Positions 62,622 to 64,000 of a stretch of DNA of 64,000 bases are shown piece after piece. This DNA is from Gemmatimonadota bacterium (GTDB lineage Bacteria; Latescibacterota; UBA2968; UBA8231), in assembly GCA_018672475.1 (NCBI GenBank), contig JABHFS010000168.1:1-64000 (forward strand), read 5' to 3'. Below the pieces are notes generated by a model that saw nothing but the letters and a program-made list of their open reading frames with translations, was not told the origin of the DNA and did no database searches. Positions within the stretch are counted from its first letter, which is position 1. Each line of letters begins with the position of its first letter. The translations under genes and the position numbers were made by a program.

Positions 62622-62873
62622 GTGGAACTTCGCAAAACGCCGCAGTCCGCAACGCCCAGTCTCGATTTATCGCAACTTCCCTTGAATTGCGAAGCAGTAA
62701 TCGCCTCAATAGCAGCAGCACCGCGTTTGGCTTCGCGCCTGCGCGAGCTCGGTTTTTTGCGCGGCCAGCCACTGCGCGTATTGCGCGCTGGTTCGGCGCT
62801 CATCGTGCAAATCGGCGAAACCCGCCTGGCTATCAGACGACGCGACGCCACCTCCATTCGCCTCGTCTCATAG
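62622..62873 (+). CDS. feoA: FeoA-domain protein
   Basis: An 83-residue SH3-like FeoA protein, an accessory of the ferrous iron transporter. The pattern LASRLRELGFLRGQPLRVLR followed by IQIGETRLAIRR-type ending (IVQIGETRLAIRR) fits the family, quoted in part. The start is a GTG with a poor ribosome site. feoB follows after 25 bases. Expression is probably controlled by the palindromes upstream. Confidence 0.9.
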   Translation: MELRKTPQSATPSLDLSQLPLNCEAVIASIAAAPRLASRLRELGFLRGQPLRVLRAGSALIVQIGETRLAIRRRDATSIRLVS

Positions 62874-62898
62874 CGCTTTTCCCAATAGCAGGTCCGTT

Positions 62899-64000
62899 GT
62901 GCAAACGCCGTCTCGCGTGCAAACCCTGGCGCTCATCGGCAATCCTAATACCGGCAAAACGACGCTCTTCAACGCCCTGACCGGGCTTTCCCAACAGGCC
63001 GGTAATTATCCAGGCGTTACCGTCGAGCACAAAGTCGGTACCCTGACCTTGGCCACGGGTACTACCATTGAACTCGTCGACCTGCCCGGCACCTACAGTC
63101 TCGCCGCGCACTCGCCCGACGAAATGCTCGCCGTTGACGTGCTCTTGAGCCAACAGCAAGATGCCCCGCCCATCGACGGCATCCTCGCCATCGTCGACGC
63201 CAGCAACCTACGGCGCAACCTCTATCTCGTCTCCCAGCTCGCCGAAACTGATTTGCCAATGGTCATCGTGCTCAATATGACCGATATCGCACTCAAGAGG
63301 GAAATCATCATCGATGCCGAGGCCCTATCACAAAAGATCGGTGCCCCCGTCGTGCCGCTTTGTGCGCATCGACGCGAAGACCTCGACGAATTGCGCCGTG
63401 CATTGGCCGTACTCAGCAACAAAGACCCGGGCGTATCGGACGCACCCGTAGCGCATCAGCACCGGGTCACACTGCCCGATGCCCTCTTACAAGGCATTGG
63501 CGAATTACAGGCGCTGGCCACCCGTCCACTTTCCGCGGTCGAAGCCCTGCGCGCACTCGTAGACGAAGACAGCTACGCGGAAAACCGCTTCCTCGCGCAA
63601 GCACCCAAAGACGCCCCGGACAAATTAGCTATCTTGCGCGCCGCCGATCCCGAATACACCCTCTCCGAACTAGAGAGCAATGCGCGCTACACCTGGATCG
63701 ACCACCTACTCACCGACGCGCTGTCCCAACCCACCCAATCCAAGCCCAACCACTCAGACCGGGCCGATCAGATTCTCACCCACCGCTTTTTCGGCACCCT
63801 GGCTTTCTTACTGATTAACGCCCTCGTCTTCCAGGCCATCTACGCCTGGTCCGGCCCCTTGATGGATGGTGTCGACGCGCTATTCGCCGCCGTCGGCAGC
63901 AGCGTTTCGGCCCAGATCCCCCCGGGGCCGCTGCAAAGCCTAATCGTCGACGGCCTAATCGCCGGTGTCGGCGGAGTACTTATCTTCCTACCACAGATTG
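62899..64000 (+). CDS. feoB: Ferrous iron transporter FeoB, cut by window edge
   Basis: This gene is missing from the ORF track because its stop lies outside the window. From GTG 62899 there are 367 complete codons. The N-terminal G domain shows GNPNTGKTTLFNALTG (G1), DLPGTYSL (G3) and NMTD (G4). The first membrane helix (TLAFLLINALVFQAIYAW) and the family block GVGGVLIFLPQI close the visible part. FeoB moves Fe2+ across the inner membrane. A second in-frame GTG at 62917 is possible. Confidence 0.93.
   Translation, partial: MQTPSRVQTLALIGNPNTGKTTLFNALTGLSQQAGNYPGVTVEHKVGTLTLATGTTIELVDLPGTYSLAAHSPDEMLAVDVLLSQQQDAPPIDGILAIVDASNLRRNLYLVSQLAETDLPMVIVLNMTDIALKREIIIDAEALSQKIGAPVVPLCAHRREDLDELRRALAVLSNKDPGVSDAPVAHQHRVTLPDALLQGIGELQALATRPLSAVEALRALVDEDSYAENRFLAQAPKDAPDKLAILRAADPEYTLSELESNARYTWIDHLLTDALSQPTQSKPNHSDRADQILTHRFFGTLAFLLINALVFQAIYAWSGPLMDGVDALFAAVGSSVSAQIPPGPLQSLIVDGLIAGVGGVLIFLPQI

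Noticed and set aside
1-64000. CRISPR arrays, insertion sequences or prophage
   Set aside because: No regularly spaced repeats, transposase motifs, integrase or phage structural genes were seen on reading the window.

Overview
The window is a contiguous piece of a bacterial chromosome of fairly high GC content, densely coded on both strands. No phage, IS element or CRISPR array is visible. It is probably an FCB-group bacterium, most likely Latescibacterota or a relative. That is an inference from the very large secreted proteins ending in NPFNPST-type FlgD/sorting tails, the dockerin and cohesin-like modules, a sulfatase remnant, TIM-barrel sugar isomerases and an outer-membrane barrel protein (hence a diderm cell). 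No rRNA is present to settle the taxonomy.

Layout. 1-3774 (minus): truncated glnD, then lon with an unusual Lys/Ala-rich tail. 3969-8828 (minus): an Anbu proteasome-like operon (transglutaminase, circularly permuted ATP-grasp, alpha-E, Anbu, second transglutaminase). 8923-11723: hflX, an HD phosphohydrolase and a SpoU-type RNA methyltransferase, followed by a decayed sulfatase. 12317-23781 (minus): two tandem, translationally coupled, about 1,900-residue secreted paralogues with propeller-like, cohesin-like, dockerin-like and C-terminal sorting modules. 24041-27259 (plus): a divergent cohesin/Ig-repeat secreted protein. 27386-32266: two lipoprotein solute-binding proteins without permeases, a methyltransferase and a TIM-barrel isomerase. 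32267-34240: a small antitoxin-like remnant, a flavoprotein oxidoreductase and a remnant resembling gamma-glutamyltransferase.

34241-39280 (minus): both subunits of DNA topoisomerase VI, with an unrecognised 691-residue protein upstream. 39377-43704 (minus): a coupled operon of a DUF362 protein, a MazG-like pyrophosphohydrolase and two paralogous lipoproteins resembling TIM-barrel glycosidases. 43812-48753: murA, a monothiol-type glutaredoxin, a GAF-like protein, tRNA-Phe(GAA), a small Gln-rich protein, a cyclic-nucleotide-binding protein and an MFS transporter. 48787-57042 (minus): an M16C peptidase, an amidohydrolase, then anmK, an O-antigen-ligase-like membrane protein, a methyltransferase and a D-threonine-aldolase-like enzyme in overlapping order. 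57163-59300 (plus): an SGNH hydrolase and a second TIM-barrel isomerase, followed by a decayed gene.

60002-64000: a divergent iron locus. feoA and feoB (cut by the window end) run rightward. A barrel porin runs leftward, followed by an FMN-binding lumenal protein and a four-helix membrane protein with intramembrane histidines. The two good promoters each have a palindrome at the expected transcription start. I read this as a co-regulated iron-reduction and uptake system; it is the most interesting hypothesis in the window. A second genome-scale observation is that the heptamer CAATAGC/GCTATTG looks several-fold over-represented and occurs in more than one reading frame.
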